Source: Paenibacillus pedocola (lineage in GTDB: Bacteria > Bacillota > Bacilli > Paenibacillales > Paenibacillaceae). From it: DNA of 64,000 bases. The stretch is from positions 4,030,001 through 4,094,000 of the forward strand of contig NZ_CP134223.1 in the NCBI RefSeq assembly GCF_031599675.1, read 5' to 3'. Under the pieces are notes generated by a model that was not told where the DNA came from, ran no database searches, and worked only from the letters and a program-made list of their open reading frames with translations. Shown here one piece after another: positions 43,613-52,261 of the stretch. The position numbers were made by a program, and so were the translations under genes. The number at the start of each line of letters is the position of its first letter. The stretch's first letter is position 1.

Positions 43613-45448
43613 TTATTTTACACTTTTGCGGGCTTCAAACAGCTCTTCAGCCTTTTTAACCGAGAACTCCATCACGTCGGCATAGCCGAGGCCGTTCACC
43701 TTATCGTGCATTTCTTTGTTCAGCTTATCAAATTCCGCCTGATTCTTCGCAAACACCATCTTCCAGGAAATCTGCTGGATCACGGTGCCGATCTGTTTGT
43801 TTTTCTGTTCCAGTGTTTTATCCATCGTCAGCGGCTCTTTCCCGGTGAAACCCTGAGGAGCAACGGCGAGCAGATTATTTTTCTCAAAATATTCTTTGGC
43901 CGTCAGCACGCCCATCTTCGCTCTCCAGTCACTGTCCAGCTTCGACGGATTACGTTCCAGCGTTGTCTTCCACAGGTTGTGGTCATACGGCTCGTTTGTC
44001 TCCGGATTCACCATCGCCGGAACTACAAATGAGAAGTTCATCTGATTAGAGCCGTAGTAATAGTCGCCGCCGCCGTATTCTTCCGGCACTTGTGTATTCT
44101 GCTGGTCCGTATAGGCTTTCCATCCAAAGTCAGTAACGACCGGTTGGCCGCTTGCGTCAATATCCCAGGTCAGACCCTTCGGACCATTCGGTACAGCCGT
44201 TCCGCTCCCTGCGGAGAGCATCGCGCCTTCCGGTGTATACATCCAGTTAATGAACTCCATAATCCGCGCCGGGTCCTTCGCCTTAGCGCCGATCGAAATA
44301 ATGCCGTTGCCTCCGTAAACATTGAATCCGGTGGAATACATCAGCTCATCCTTAAACGGTACCAGTGCGAAGCCTTTGCCTTCAGCTGTTCTTTCCGCTG
44401 TATTGTAGTTAGCTGCGCCAAGCCACGGGAACCAGGAGAACAGCAGGCGGCCGTCCTTGTATTTCGCTACAACATCATCGAACTTTTGGGTCAGGGAATC
44501 CGGATCAAGCAGCCCCATTTGATTGGCTTCATAATACAGCTTCAGCGATTTCATGTACCAGCTGTCTTCGGAGAGGAAATCATAATATTTCTCTTCATCG
44601 GCTTTGACATAAAGCGCCGTATCCGGAATCTCATCATAGCCCAGCATGTTGGCGAACTGCTTCGCCAGCGTCATTTTGTAGTTGCCGTCCCAGTCCGACC
44701 AGAGCGAGAACGCATAGGTTTTCTTGCCCTGCTCATTCTTCGGTTCAAGCTCCTGCATCTTTTTCAGCACAGGCAGATAGTCTTCGATCGAGTTAATCGC
44801 CGGTGCTCCGATTTGCTGGTACAGATCCCAGCGCAGATCCGGTCCCCAGGTCATATCCTTACCTTCAGAAGGGCCGGAGGGGTTAGTTGCCACGCTGTTG
44901 CCGATGCCGTAGACCGCACTGCCGCCGCCAAAAGCAACTTTGGCCTTCTCTACAGCTTTCGGGAACTGCTTCGTTAGATCTGTACCGTATTTGTCGAGCA
45001 GGCCGTCCTGTGTCCAGTCCAGCAGCAGCTTGCCTTTGATCGCATTCGGGTAGTGGTTCTTGTCATCCCCGAAGATGATGATGTCGCCCAGATCACCGGA
45101 AGCCATCATTGCGGAGATTTTGGTATCCCCGCCAGTCAGGTTGGAGGCAACGATATCCAGCTCGATATTGAATTTGTCCTTAATCACTTTAGCGAACCAG
45201 CCGGTTTGCGGCCCGGCATAGTTGGCGGTCGTTGAGAAGACAGTCAGCTTGAGCGGCTTGGTATGATCCAGTGTGCCGTCATCCGGCGCCGCTGTTGCTT
45301 CCGTACTGTTCGTTGCTTCAGCCGTCGGCTTATCCGTGCTCTCCGCCGGACCGGCATTCCCGCCGTTATTGTTCCCCCCGCCGCAGGCTGCCAGCGCGAA
45401 CACCATTACCGCGCACAGCAGCATCAGCGACAACCTTTTAAATCTCAT
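43613..45448 (-). CDS. Extracellular solute-binding lipoprotein (LplA/YtcQ-type)
   Basis: A protein of 611 residues with a signal peptide and the lipobox LAAC, Cys at residue 22, followed by a Gly/Asn-rich and Thr/Glu-rich linker. The mature part resembles the large sugar-binding proteins of Lpl-type ABC transporters: KLTVFSTTANYAGPQTGWFA, DLGDIIIFGDDKNHYPN and EFINWMYTPEGAMLSAGSG. I chose ATG 45448 because AGGGGG lies 7 bases upstream; earlier in-frame starts do not fit. It follows the two permease genes after 156 bases and should be the main substrate receptor of that transporter. The sugar is unknown. Confidence 0.93.
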   Translation of the reverse strand: MRFKRLSLMLLCAVMVFALAACGGGNNNGGNAGPAESTDKPTAEATNSTEATAAPDDGTLDHTKPLKLTVFSTTANYAGPQTGWFAKVIKDKFNIELDIVASNLTGGDTKISAMMASGDLGDIIIFGDDKNHYPNAIKGKLLLDWTQDGLLDKYGTDLTKQFPKAVEKAKVAFGGGSAVYGIGNSVATNPSGPSEGKDMTWGPDLRWDLYQQIGAPAINSIEDYLPVLKKMQELEPKNEQGKKTYAFSLWSDWDGNYKMTLAKQFANMLGYDEIPDTALYVKADEEKYYDFLSEDSWYMKSLKLYYEANQMGLLDPDSLTQKFDDVVAKYKDGRLLFSWFPWLGAANYNTAERTAEGKGFALVPFKDELMYSTGFNVYGGNGIISIGAKAKDPARIMEFINWMYTPEGAMLSAGSGTAVPNGPKGLTWDIDASGQPVVTDFGWKAYTDQQNTQVPEEYGGGDYYYGSNQMNFSFVVPAMVNPETNEPYDHNLWKTTLERNPSKLDSDWRAKMGVLTAKEYFEKNNLLAVAPQGFTGKEPLTMDKTLEQKNKQIGTVIQQISWKMVFAKNQAEFDKLNKEMHDKVNGLGYADVMEFSVKKAEELFEARKSVK

Positions 45449-45536
45449 CTTCATTCCCCCTAAAAGTTTTGTGGGCATCAACCTAGTTTGTGAACATATA
45501 CAGCATTGAATCAGATGATGAACTCTATAAGTACAA

Positions 45537-45556
45537 GCTCTGCCTGCCGGCGGAGC
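45537..45556 (-). other. Hairpin between permease and binding-protein genes
   Basis: GCTCTGCC (45537-45544) pairs with GGCGGAGC (45549-45556) with one mismatch, in the 156-base gap before the binding-protein gene. No strong T tract follows. It may protect the abundant downstream mRNA. Confidence 0.35.
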
Positions 45557-45604
45557 AGCACTCCAAATCCTCAGGATTTCAGGCGTTCAGGCGGCTATAC
45601 AAGA

Positions 45605-46498
45605 TCAGCCTTTGACCGCACCGATCATAATGCCTTTCACAAAAAACCGCTGGAAAAACGGATACACAATCAGAATCGGCAGCACCACAATCATCGTCAC
45701 CGTCATCCGCACGGAGGTTGGCGTCTGCATGTTCTGGACACTCGCCGCCATATCCGGGGAATTACGGATCAGGGCAGCCAGCGAGCTCGATTCGTTCAAA
45801 TACCGCCAGAGCAGGAACTGCAGTGTAAAGTATTTGGTATCTGTCATCAGGAACGCGGTGTCTATGAAGGAGTTCCACTGATTGACCGCCGAAAAAATGG
45901 TAATCGTCGCCAGAATCGGCGTGGTCAGCGGCACAATAATACTCCAGAACACCCGCAGATACCCTGCCCCGTCGATGCTTGCGGATTCCTCAAGAGAAGG
46001 CGGAATTGCCTCCACAAAGGTTTTGACCAGAATGATGTTAAACGGGGTAATGATCGTCGGCAGAATATAAGCCAGATAATTGTTAGTCAGATGGAGATTG
46101 TGCATCGTGATGTACCAGGGAATCAGTCCGGCGCTGAAATACATCGTGACCACAACGCTGCGGTACCAGATCTGGCGGCCCCACATTTCCTTTTTGGTGA
46201 ACAGGTAGCCGAGGAAGGCTGACGCGCCAACAGTCAGAAGGGTTCCGATAACCGTCCGGTAGACCGATACAAGCGCCGCATGGCTCAGCCCGCTGATCCG
46301 CAGTACCTTGGAGTAGTTGTCAAAATGAATTTCCCGCGGATAAAACTTGATGTACCCCGCCGCGCTTAGATCATTGGAGCTAATCGTGTTGATGAACAGA
46401 TAATAAAACGGATAAATGCAGCTCAGTGTGAACAAGCCGAAGAGCACGTAGATGATTCCCTGGAACAGGGCATCGCCTGGCTTCAGTTTCTTGCGCAA
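45605..46498 (-). CDS. Sugar ABC transporter permease (LplC-like)
   Basis: A protein of 297 residues with six membrane helices. The EAA loop that contacts the ATPase reads EAIPPSLEESASIDGAGYLR, followed by FWSIIVPLTTPILATITIF, diagnostic of the LplC/YtcP-type MalG-like subunits. I prefer TTG 46498 because AAAGGGGTG lies 6 bases upstream; the ATG at 46528 has only a weak GGG and would overlap the previous gene. No ATPase gene is present here, so the transporter probably shares a common MsmX-type ATPase encoded elsewhere. Confidence 0.9.
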   Translation of the reverse strand: MRKKLKPGDALFQGIIYVLFGLFTLSCIYPFYYLFINTISSNDLSAAGYIKFYPREIHFDNYSKVLRISGLSHAALVSVYRTVIGTLLTVGASAFLGYLFTKKEMWGRQIWYRSVVVTMYFSAGLIPWYITMHNLHLTNNYLAYILPTIITPFNIILVKTFVEAIPPSLEESASIDGAGYLRVFWSIIVPLTTPILATITIFSAVNQWNSFIDTAFLMTDTKYFTLQFLLWRYLNESSSLAALIRNSPDMAASVQNMQTPTSVRMTVTMIVVLPILIVYPFFQRFFVKGIMIGAVKG

Positions 46499-46511
46499 TG
46501 GAATCACCCCT

Positions 46512-47471
46512 TTAAATAATGGATTCATCCCGTACCGCCTTCGACAGGGTGTTGGCCGCGAACAGCAGCGCTACACTGACGATCGACTTCAGCATACTGA
46601 CAGCTGTAGCGAACGGGAAATTGTTGGCAAAGGCGATATTGTACACATATAAATCCAGCACTTCTATCGCATCCTTGTTCATCGCATTCTGGAAGGCAAA
46701 ATACTGCTCCATCCCGTTGTTGACAAAATTCCCGATGGAGAGCAGCAGCAGCACGAAGAAGGTTGGAATGATGCCGGGAACGGTAATATGCCAGATTTTG
46801 CGGAACCGGCTGGCGCCGTCCACTTCTGCCGCCTCATACAGCTCCTGGTCAATGCCGGCTATCGCGGCCAGATACAGGATAGCGCCCCAGCCGAGCGACT
46901 TCCACCAGTACCAGGCAATCATGGTCACCCAGATATGTGAGCTGGAAGCGAGAAAATTAAAACCTTCGTCCACTATACCGAGCTGTACCAGAATATTGTT
47001 CACGACTCCGTTATCCACAGAGAACAGCGAGAATGCCAGCGCATACACGAGAATCCAGCTGATAAAATTCGGAATCGTCGTCAGCGTCTGCACGAACTTG
47101 CGGTACCAGCCTGCCTTAACCTCCGTGAGCAGAATCGCGAAGATTACCGGAAATACCGAGGTGACCAGTCCAAGCGAGCTCATCGCTACCGTATTCTTCA
47201 GCACACGCAGCACTTCTCCAGTCTGCGTAGGGTTCTCCACCATCGTGCGGAACCATTTTAGACCGACATATGGCGTGTCCGATAGCGGTATGCCCGGGAT
47301 GAAGTCATAAAAGGCATAAATCCAGCCGCTGATCGGCAAATAATAGAAAATAAAAGTAATCAGAAGAAACGGTAACGCCATCAGGAACAGCTTGTGTTTG
47401 TTCTGTATCCTCCTGCGGGTCGGGTGAACAGGCTTCACACTGCGCAGCAGCTTGCCAGAAGGTACTCCCAT
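46512..47471 (-). CDS. Sugar ABC transporter permease (LplB-like)
   Basis: A protein of 319 residues with six membrane helices. The EAA loop reads ELYEAAEVDGASRFRKIW followed by HITVPGIIPTFFVLLLLSIG, matching the LplB/YtePs type. The N-terminal basic stretch TRRRIQNKHK precedes helix 1. ATG 47471 follows AGGAG by 8 bases. It is the first gene of the operon; a perfect cre site lies 25 bases upstream of the start codon and two direct repeats lie further upstream, so expression is likely under CcpA repression and AraC-type activation. Confidence 0.92.
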   Translation of the reverse strand: MGVPSGKLLRSVKPVHPTRRRIQNKHKLFLMALPFLLITFIFYYLPISGWIYAFYDFIPGIPLSDTPYVGLKWFRTMVENPTQTGEVLRVLKNTVAMSSLGLVTSVFPVIFAILLTEVKAGWYRKFVQTLTTIPNFISWILVYALAFSLFSVDNGVVNNILVQLGIVDEGFNFLASSSHIWVTMIAWYWWKSLGWGAILYLAAIAGIDQELYEAAEVDGASRFRKIWHITVPGIIPTFFVLLLLSIGNFVNNGMEQYFAFQNAMNKDAIEVLDLYVYNIAFANNFPFATAVSMLKSIVSVALLFAANTLSKAVRDESII

Positions 47472-47495
47472 GCCTTTATCTCCTATATCCAGATT

Positions 47496-47511
47496 TTGTT
47501 TACGCTTTCAT
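47496..47511 (-). promoter_or_regulatory. CcpA cre site before the Lpl operon
   Basis: On the minus strand ATGAAAGCGTAAACAA fits the degenerate cre consensus WTGNNARCGNWWWCAW at every position. It lies 25 bases before the first gene, a place where it would block transcription. Confidence 0.72.
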
Positions 47512-47582
47512 CCTAACAGAAAGGAAATCCGAACCGGGAGAGAGGACAGCAACCCGTTTGCGGAGAACGGTCACAGGGTTCC

Positions 47583-47614
47583 GGACCATTTTCACGGTAC
47601 ATTGAACCGTTTTC
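47583..47614 (-). promoter_or_regulatory. Direct repeats, candidate AraC-type regulator boxes
   Basis: On the minus strand GAAAACGGTTC (47614-47604) and GAAAATGGTCC (47593-47583) repeat at a spacing of exactly 21 bases, two helical turns, as expected for binding of a dimeric AraC-family regulator. They are 112 bases before the first permease gene. Confidence 0.5.
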
Positions 47615-47626
47615 CCGGCGTATTGC

Positions 47627-47659
47627 AAAAAAAAGGCCCCCCGTCTGGACGAGAGGCCT
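47627..47659 (-). terminator. Intrinsic terminator of the SMP-30 gene
   Basis: AGGCCTCTC pairs with GGGGGGCCT through some G-U pairs between about 47633 and 47659; eight T residues follow on the minus strand. It separates the lactonase gene from the sugar operon. Confidence 0.75.
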
Positions 47660-47669
47660 GCTGCCGATT

Positions 47670-48554
47670 TTATTTAGCTACACCTTTGAAAATATTAGCT
47701 TCCACACCCTGCACTCCGGCTTTGAACTTGAACAGCCCGCCCGTAAGCGGCCAGCGCTGCAGCTCTTCTTCGCTCATCCCGTCCCGTGCCGTTGTAATAT
47801 ACAGCTCATCTAACGCATCGCCGCCGAAGGTGCAGGAGGTGACATTTTTGGCCGGAACTTCAACCTTGGCGAGCTGTTCCCCGGTGTGGGGATTCCAGCG
47901 CGATACACAGCCGCCGCCCCAGTGCGCAACCCAGAGCATGCCTTCACGGTCAATCGTCATCCCGTCCGGGTCACCGGCTCCCTCCGGAACAAGAAAGACC
48001 CTCCGGCGGTTGTCAACGGTGCCGGACTGTACATCATAATCCATGACGTCCACCCCCCGGGTTGCCGTATCAATATAATACATCCGGCCGCGCTGGTCAT
48101 CCCAGGCCAGACCATTGGAGATGCTGATGCCGGTTAAGACCCGGCGCACCTGGCCATCAAGCTCCATAACATACAGGCTGCCCGCCGCCTTTGTGAAATC
48201 CATACTCATGGTGCCGAACCACAGCCTGCCGCTGCTGTCACATTTGGCATCATTCAGCCGGTTGCGCGGAAGCTCAGGTTCTACCGCAGCAATCCGCTGC
48301 TCCTGCTCATTTTCGCTGAACCGGTATAACCCGTCCTGCAGTGCAACAATCCAGCCGCCAGCAGCTGCCGGGACTACGGCACTGATCTTTTTATCGAAGG
48401 TATAGATCTTCTCGTTCTTTGTCTTTGGGTCATAGCTCCGCAGCTGCTTACCCTCTATATTCACCCAATACAGCCTGGCGGCCGCATGATCCCAATGGGG
48501 GCCCTCCCCCAGCAAAGCCTGTGCGTCTACAACCAATTCTGCTTGACCCGCCAC
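47670..48554 (-). CDS. SMP-30/gluconolactonase family protein
   Basis: A protein of 294 residues with the six-bladed propeller pattern of the SMP-30/gluconolaconase/LRE family. It begins LLGEGPHWDHAAARLYWVNI with the metal-ligand Glu, and continues RLNDAKCDSSGRLWFGTMS, ISNGLAWDDQRGRMYYIDT and GDPDGMTIDREGMLWVAHWG with the catalytic Asp and Asn ligands. It should hydrolyse a sugar lactone. GTG 48554 has AGGAGG 8 bases upstream. It lies just before the sugar ABC operon on the same strand, separated by its own terminator, so a shared sugar-oxidation pathway is possible but unproven. Confidence 0.9.
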   Translation of the reverse strand: MAGQAELVVDAQALLGEGPHWDHAAARLYWVNIEGKQLRSYDPKTKNEKIYTFDKKISAVVPAAAGGWIVALQDGLYRFSENEQEQRIAAVEPELPRNRLNDAKCDSSGRLWFGTMSMDFTKAAGSLYVMELDGQVRRVLTGISISNGLAWDDQRGRMYYIDTATRGVDVMDYDVQSGTVDNRRRVFLVPEGAGDPDGMTIDREGMLWVAHWGGGCVSRWNPHTGEQLAKVEVPAKNVTSCTFGGDALDELYITTARDGMSEEELQRWPLTGGLFKFKAGVQGVEANIFKGVAK

Positions 48555-48649
48555 TTTGAAATCCTCCTAACCCACTCGGTCAAATTTCACTCCCGTCTAT
48601 TCTACCTGCGATTTCATGGATATTCCACTTCCAGCCAGCCGTTTACCGG

Positions 48650-50188
48650 CTAATGCCCCGATACAGCCGGCTCCTCAGCGGATGCATCCATCTTCTGACG
48701 GCCCATGAAGCTGGCGGCAAGCAGGGCAAGCACAGCCGGAATTACAGCCCAGGCAAAGGTTCTCACAATCGAGGAAGACAGCCCGGATGTAATAACTGAC
48801 AGAATGTCAGGCGGAATTAGTGCACGCGTATCTTGGGACAGCAAAGCATGAGGATCCTTAATATCAAGAGCCGGTGCGGAGGCCGATCCTCCGCCGCTTG
48901 AGATCATGCCGGCCAGCTTAGACGAAAAATAATGACTCTGGATGATGCCAAAAGTAGTGATTCCAATCGTCATGCCCAGGGACCGCAGGAAATTGAGTGT
49001 CGCACTGGCGGATCCGCGCTGCTGCGCGGCCAGCCCATGAATAGCCGCCGTGCTGAGCACCGAGAACGAAGCCCCCACACCCAGGCCGATCATGATCATA
49101 TACAGCGTCACCAGGAGCCTCGAAGAATCCGGGGTCAGTGTAGTGACAAGTGCAATGCCCAGCACCAGCAATGCGAGTGTAGGGAGCATCAGGCTGCGGT
49201 AGCTGAATTTAACCATCAGGAACCCGCCCATTGAAGCTGTTATAACGGAGCCTACCATCATCGGCAACAGCACCAGCCCTGAATTCGTAGCCGAACCGCC
49301 TAGCACCCCCTGGATAAAGATCGGAATGTACACAGAGGCTACGATAAACGCAGCTCCGCTGAACAAGGCACACAGGATGCTGAAGGCGTAGAGCCGTTTC
49401 CGGAACAGGGCAAAAGATATAATCGGCTCCTTTGCTGTTCTCTCCGCAAGCAGGAACAGCGCCGTAAGAACCACAAAGGCCGCGAACAGGCCCAGGATGA
49501 CCGGAGAATTCCAGGCATACTCTTTACCGCCAAGCTCCAGTGCAAACATCAGGCTGATTACCGCCCCCAGCAGGGTTCCGGCACCCAGCCAGTCGATCGG
49601 CTGCTTCGAATGCTCCACCGACTCACGGTAAAAGCTCACTACCATAACCAAGGCGAGCAGCCCCAGCGGCAGATTAATATAAAACACCCACTGCCAGGCG
49701 ATATGATCGGTAATATAAGCACCGAGCAAGGGTCCAAAGATGCTGGATAAGCCAAAGACCGCGCCGAAGGCCCCGCCCAGCTTGCCGCGCATCTCCAGCG
49801 GCACGGCATCATACATAATCGCAAAAGCGATCGGCACGAGCGCACCGCCACCGATTCCCTGAACAGCACGGTAAGCGGCTAACTGGGTAATCGTATCTGC
49901 CGTACCGCAAAGCGCCGAACCGGCCATAAACACAATAGCGCCAAAAATGAAAAACTTCTTCCTTCCGTACATATCCGAAAGCTTACCGAAGATCGGCATC
50001 CCCGCCATTTCCGCAACGAGATAAGCCGAGGTTACCCACACAAATTTATCCATTCCGCCAAGTTCTCCGACAATGTTGCCCATCGCTGTGGACACAATCG
50101 TACTGTCCATAGAGGCCATTAGAATCCCCAGCAGCAGACCTGCGATAACGATGCCCAGATTAGGCGTTTTTGCTTTGGCTGAGTTCAT
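48650..50188 (-). CDS. MFS transporter, DHA2 family
   Basis: A protein of 512 residues with about 14 membrane helices. Landmarks are LMASMDSTIVSTAM in helix 1, GKLSDMYGRKKFFIFG in the following loop, YRAVQGIGGGALVPIAF, and the motif C region GPLLGAYITDHIAWQWVFYIN. It fits the EmrB/QacA drug-efflux group. ATG 50188 has GGAG 8 bases upstream. It begins 31 bases after the bactofilin gene bacF with no terminator between, so it is probably the last gene of the yhbD-bacE-bacF operon. Confidence 0.9.
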   Translation of the reverse strand: MNSAKAKTPNLGIVIAGLLLGILMASMDSTIVSTAMGNIVGELGGMDKFVWVTSAYLVAEMAGMPIFGKLSDMYGRKKFFIFGAIVFMAGSALCGTADTITQLAAYRAVQGIGGGALVPIAFAIMYDAVPLEMRGKLGGAFGAVFGLSSIFGPLLGAYITDHIAWQWVFYINLPLGLLALVMVVSFYRESVEHSKQPIDWLGAGTLLGAVISLMFALELGGKEYAWNSPVILGLFAAFVVLTALFLLAERTAKEPIISFALFRKRLYAFSILCALFSGAAFIVASVYIPIFIQGVLGGSATNSGLVLLPMMVGSVITASMGGFLMVKFSYRSLMLPTLALLVLGIALVTTLTPDSSRLLVTLYMIMIGLGVGASFSVLSTAAIHGLAAQQRGSASATLNFLRSLGMTIGITTFGIIQSHYFSSKLAGMISSGGGSASAPALDIKDPHALLSQDTRALIPPDILSVITSGLSSSIVRTFAWAVIPAVLALLAASFMGRQKMDASAEEPAVSGH

Positions 50189-50218
50189 ATGACCCGCTCC
50201 TTTTTTTCGAGTTATTAT

Positions 50219-50893
50219 CTACTTCACATACTTCCTCTGCTCTATCACGGTTGCGCTCTTATGAATCTCCAGATAGTCGCTGTACTCCACCTGTTGAATC
50301 ACACAGCCCGGGCCAATAATAACCTTCTCCCCGCGTACAGTCCCGGCATGGGTATTCTGAAGCTCCACGTCATCCCCTTCAATCAGCCCTGAAGTGAACA
50401 CCATGTCCTGCCCCTGTCCCAGATGAAGCAGCGTTTTGGTCTTGCTGCGTTTGACCGAAATATTGCTGCCGCCAACCTCTGCCGCACTGCACGGTCCGTA
50501 CAATGTCAGCTGCAGCGTCTCTGCACTCAGCAGACCTTTAACCTGCAGCGCACCACTCACCTGAAGCTCCTCCGCTTCGCAATCCCCGCCTACCTCCAGA
50601 CTGCCGCTGAATTTCAGCTGTTCGACACTAAGGCTGCCGGCCTGAACCTCTCCATGGCCGCGCAGCATACCGCCCTCCATCCGGTCCTTTACCGAAAGCT
50701 CACCGGTCATCTTCAATTTCTCCATCCGCAGGCTGCCGGACACTGCGGTTTGCCCGGTCAAGCTGAGACTTTGGCAATCCACATCTCCGGCGAATTTGCA
50801 TTCTCCGGTTACCTTTATCTCCAGAAAATATCCGCCAAGCGAAGAGGAGGTACCCAGCACCTTCAGATTACTCCGGTTTATCATCTCATTCAC
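50219..50893 (-). CDS. bacF: Bactofilin-like polymer-forming protein (YhbF/BacF type)
   Basis: A protein of 224 residues made of short beta-helix turns. Repeating hydrophobic steps such as LSLTGQTAVSGSLRMEKLKM and FSGSLEVGGDCEAEELQVSG place G and hydrophobic residues at regular intervals, as in polymer-forming bactofilins. The order yhbD-yhbE-yhbF matches Bacillus subtilis, where YhbE and YhbF (BacE and BacF) are needed for flagellar hook and filament assembly. The start is GTG 50893, overlapping the end of bacE; an ATG at 50884 is an alternative. It is more diverged from short bactofilins, with an extended C-terminal region. Confidence 0.8.
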   Translation of the reverse strand: MNEMINRSNLKVLGTSSSLGGYFLEIKVTGECKFAGDVDCQSLSLTGQTAVSGSLRMEKLKMTGELSVKDRMEGGMLRGHGEVQAGSLSVEQLKFSGSLEVGGDCEAEELQVSGALQVKGLLSAETLQLTLYGPCSAAEVGGSNISVKRSKTKTLLHLGQGQDMVFTSGLIEGDDVELQNTHAGTVRGEKVIIGPGCVIQQVEYSDYLEIHKSATVIEQRKYVK

Positions 50894-51572
50894 TGCCCTT
50901 CTCCACCTTTCCTACGCTGGCGTCAGGATGAACTGACAGCTCGGTGAGATATTCCACTCGGCCGATCCTGCAGCCTTGACCAATCTTCACAATACCGCCC
51001 CGGACAACATCTGCAGTCGTAAATTCCAGATCAAGGACATCGCCTTCAATCGACCTCGTGATTAGCTCAGTTCTGAGCTTGGGGATCAATCCGGAAGCCA
51101 GCTTGTTCCAGAGGCTTCCGCCTGCCTTACGGACCACCAGCGTCTCAACACCAATTTCACCCGCCTTAGCCTGACCCTGCAGCCGGTAATCCACATGTCC
51201 TGCACTGAGCAGGCCGCTCACCGTAAAGACTCCTTCACCGGACAGGTTCTCCAGCTCACCGTCACCTTTTATGTTAAGCATTCCATTCAGACTGCAGTTC
51301 TCCCCCCGCAGGTCCCCGTCAATGGTCATCATGCCGTCAAATTCCATGCTGCCGAACTGGAGCGTACCGCCCACTTTCAGCTTACCGTTTGCCCGCATTT
51401 CTTCTGCCGTAGCATTACCATTAAATGTTATGACTCCGTTTGCTTTAATGACTTGGGCGCGGACCGCCCCGTTCACTCTGCATACCCCTTCCAAAATCAC
51501 CTGGTCATAGATGCCTCCGGCTCCTCCGGTGATTCCCGTGAGCTGTAAATCCGGCAGCGGCTGTTTATTCAT
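50886..51572 (-). CDS. bacE: Bactofilin-like polymer-forming protein (YhbE/BacE type)
   Basis: A protein of 228 residues with the same beta-helix architecture as its downstream neighbour: GVCRVNGAVRAQVIKANGVI, FNGNATAEEMRANGKLKVGG and FDGMMTIDGDLRGENCSLNG. The C-terminal part ends with a hexapeptide-like GGIVKIGQGCRIGRVEY block also present in BacF (IIGPGCVIQQVEY), so the two are paralogues. ATG 51572 has AGGAGG 8 bases upstream. It lies 33 bases after yhbD and overlaps bacF by 8 bases. The proteins may co-polymerise. Confidence 0.82.
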   Translation of the reverse strand: MNKQPLPDLQLTGITGGAGGIYDQVILEGVCRVNGAVRAQVIKANGVITFNGNATAEEMRANGKLKVGGTLQFGSMEFDGMMTIDGDLRGENCSLNGMLNIKGDGELENLSGEGVFTVSGLLSAGHVDYRLQGQAKAGEIGVETLVVRKAGGSLWNKLASGLIPKLRTELITRSIEGDVLDLEFTTADVVRGGIVKIGQGCRIGRVEYLTELSVHPDASVGKVEKGSE

Positions 51573-51605
51573 CACTCATGCCTCCTAAATAGATATGCAG
51601 CATCT

Positions 51606-52241
51606 TTAATTCAGCTTACCATTCAGCTGTTCCACCAGATCCGTAAGGCTCAGCCGGCTGACCAGCCTTGTGCCTTCATCAAATATCAATTCTGCCGGTG
51701 CGGCAGCCAGGAGAAAGAAGCTGGCACCCATTTTGCGGATAAAAAACAGCTCCCAGCTCTTTCCCGCAAACCTTGCCGTATTGTTGGTAAGTGTGCGGAA
51801 CATCCCATCCGCTTCGTCCAAATTCATGTCCCCCTTGCTGATCAGCCCGTCAACTGCGACTAGATGCACTACCTGATCAAAGGTGTACTTCTTACCGCCA
51901 GCCGTTGCATCACCGAATCTGTCCAGTGTTGCCTTCGAAACAATGTTACGTTCCAACAGCTGGGCAGCACTCAGGGATAGATGGGCATGGGCAAAAGATG
52001 TCGTATCCGCCAGCTTTTCGGCCAATTCATCAAGGGAGAGATCGCCCTTCATGTTGATTATGTTGTGGACACGCCTAAGCATTCGTTCCTTCGGAAAAAA
52101 GGTTTCCTGGCCGGTAAACGCTGATTTGCGGATAAACCAATCCTCCGGGATAAGCTGCTTCCGCTTCCAGCGGTACAGCTGCCCGTAAGAAATCCCCGTT
52201 AATTCAAGCAATTCCTTCTTGGAAATCAAATCTTCTTCCAT
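51606..52241 (-). CDS. yhbD: YhbD-like protein (DUF4004), MerR-type N-terminal HTH
   Basis: A protein of 211 residues. The N-terminus KKELLELTGISYGQLYRWKR is a MerR-like helix-turn-helix. A later segment MKGDLSLDELAEKLA and the C-terminal half belong to DUF4004. ATG 52241 has AAGGAG 8 bases upstream; the earlier GTG overlaps this site. It heads the operon yhbD-bacE-bacF-MFS. A dyad CGTAACA-n6-TGTTACG just upstream overlaps the candidate promoter spacer, where MerR-type proteins bind, so it may regulate its own operon. Confidence 0.82.
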   Translation of the reverse strand: MEEDLISKKELLELTGISYGQLYRWKRKQLIPEDWFIRKSAFTGQETFFPKERMLRRVHNIINMKGDLSLDELAEKLADTTSFAHAHLSLSAAQLLERNIVSKATLDRFGDATAGGKKYTFDQVVHLVAVDGLISKGDMNLDEADGMFRTLTNNTARFAGKSWELFFIRKMGASFFLLAAAPAELIFDEGTRLVSRLSLTDLVEQLNGKLN

Positions 52242-52261
52242 GTTGACCACTCCTTGGCGCT

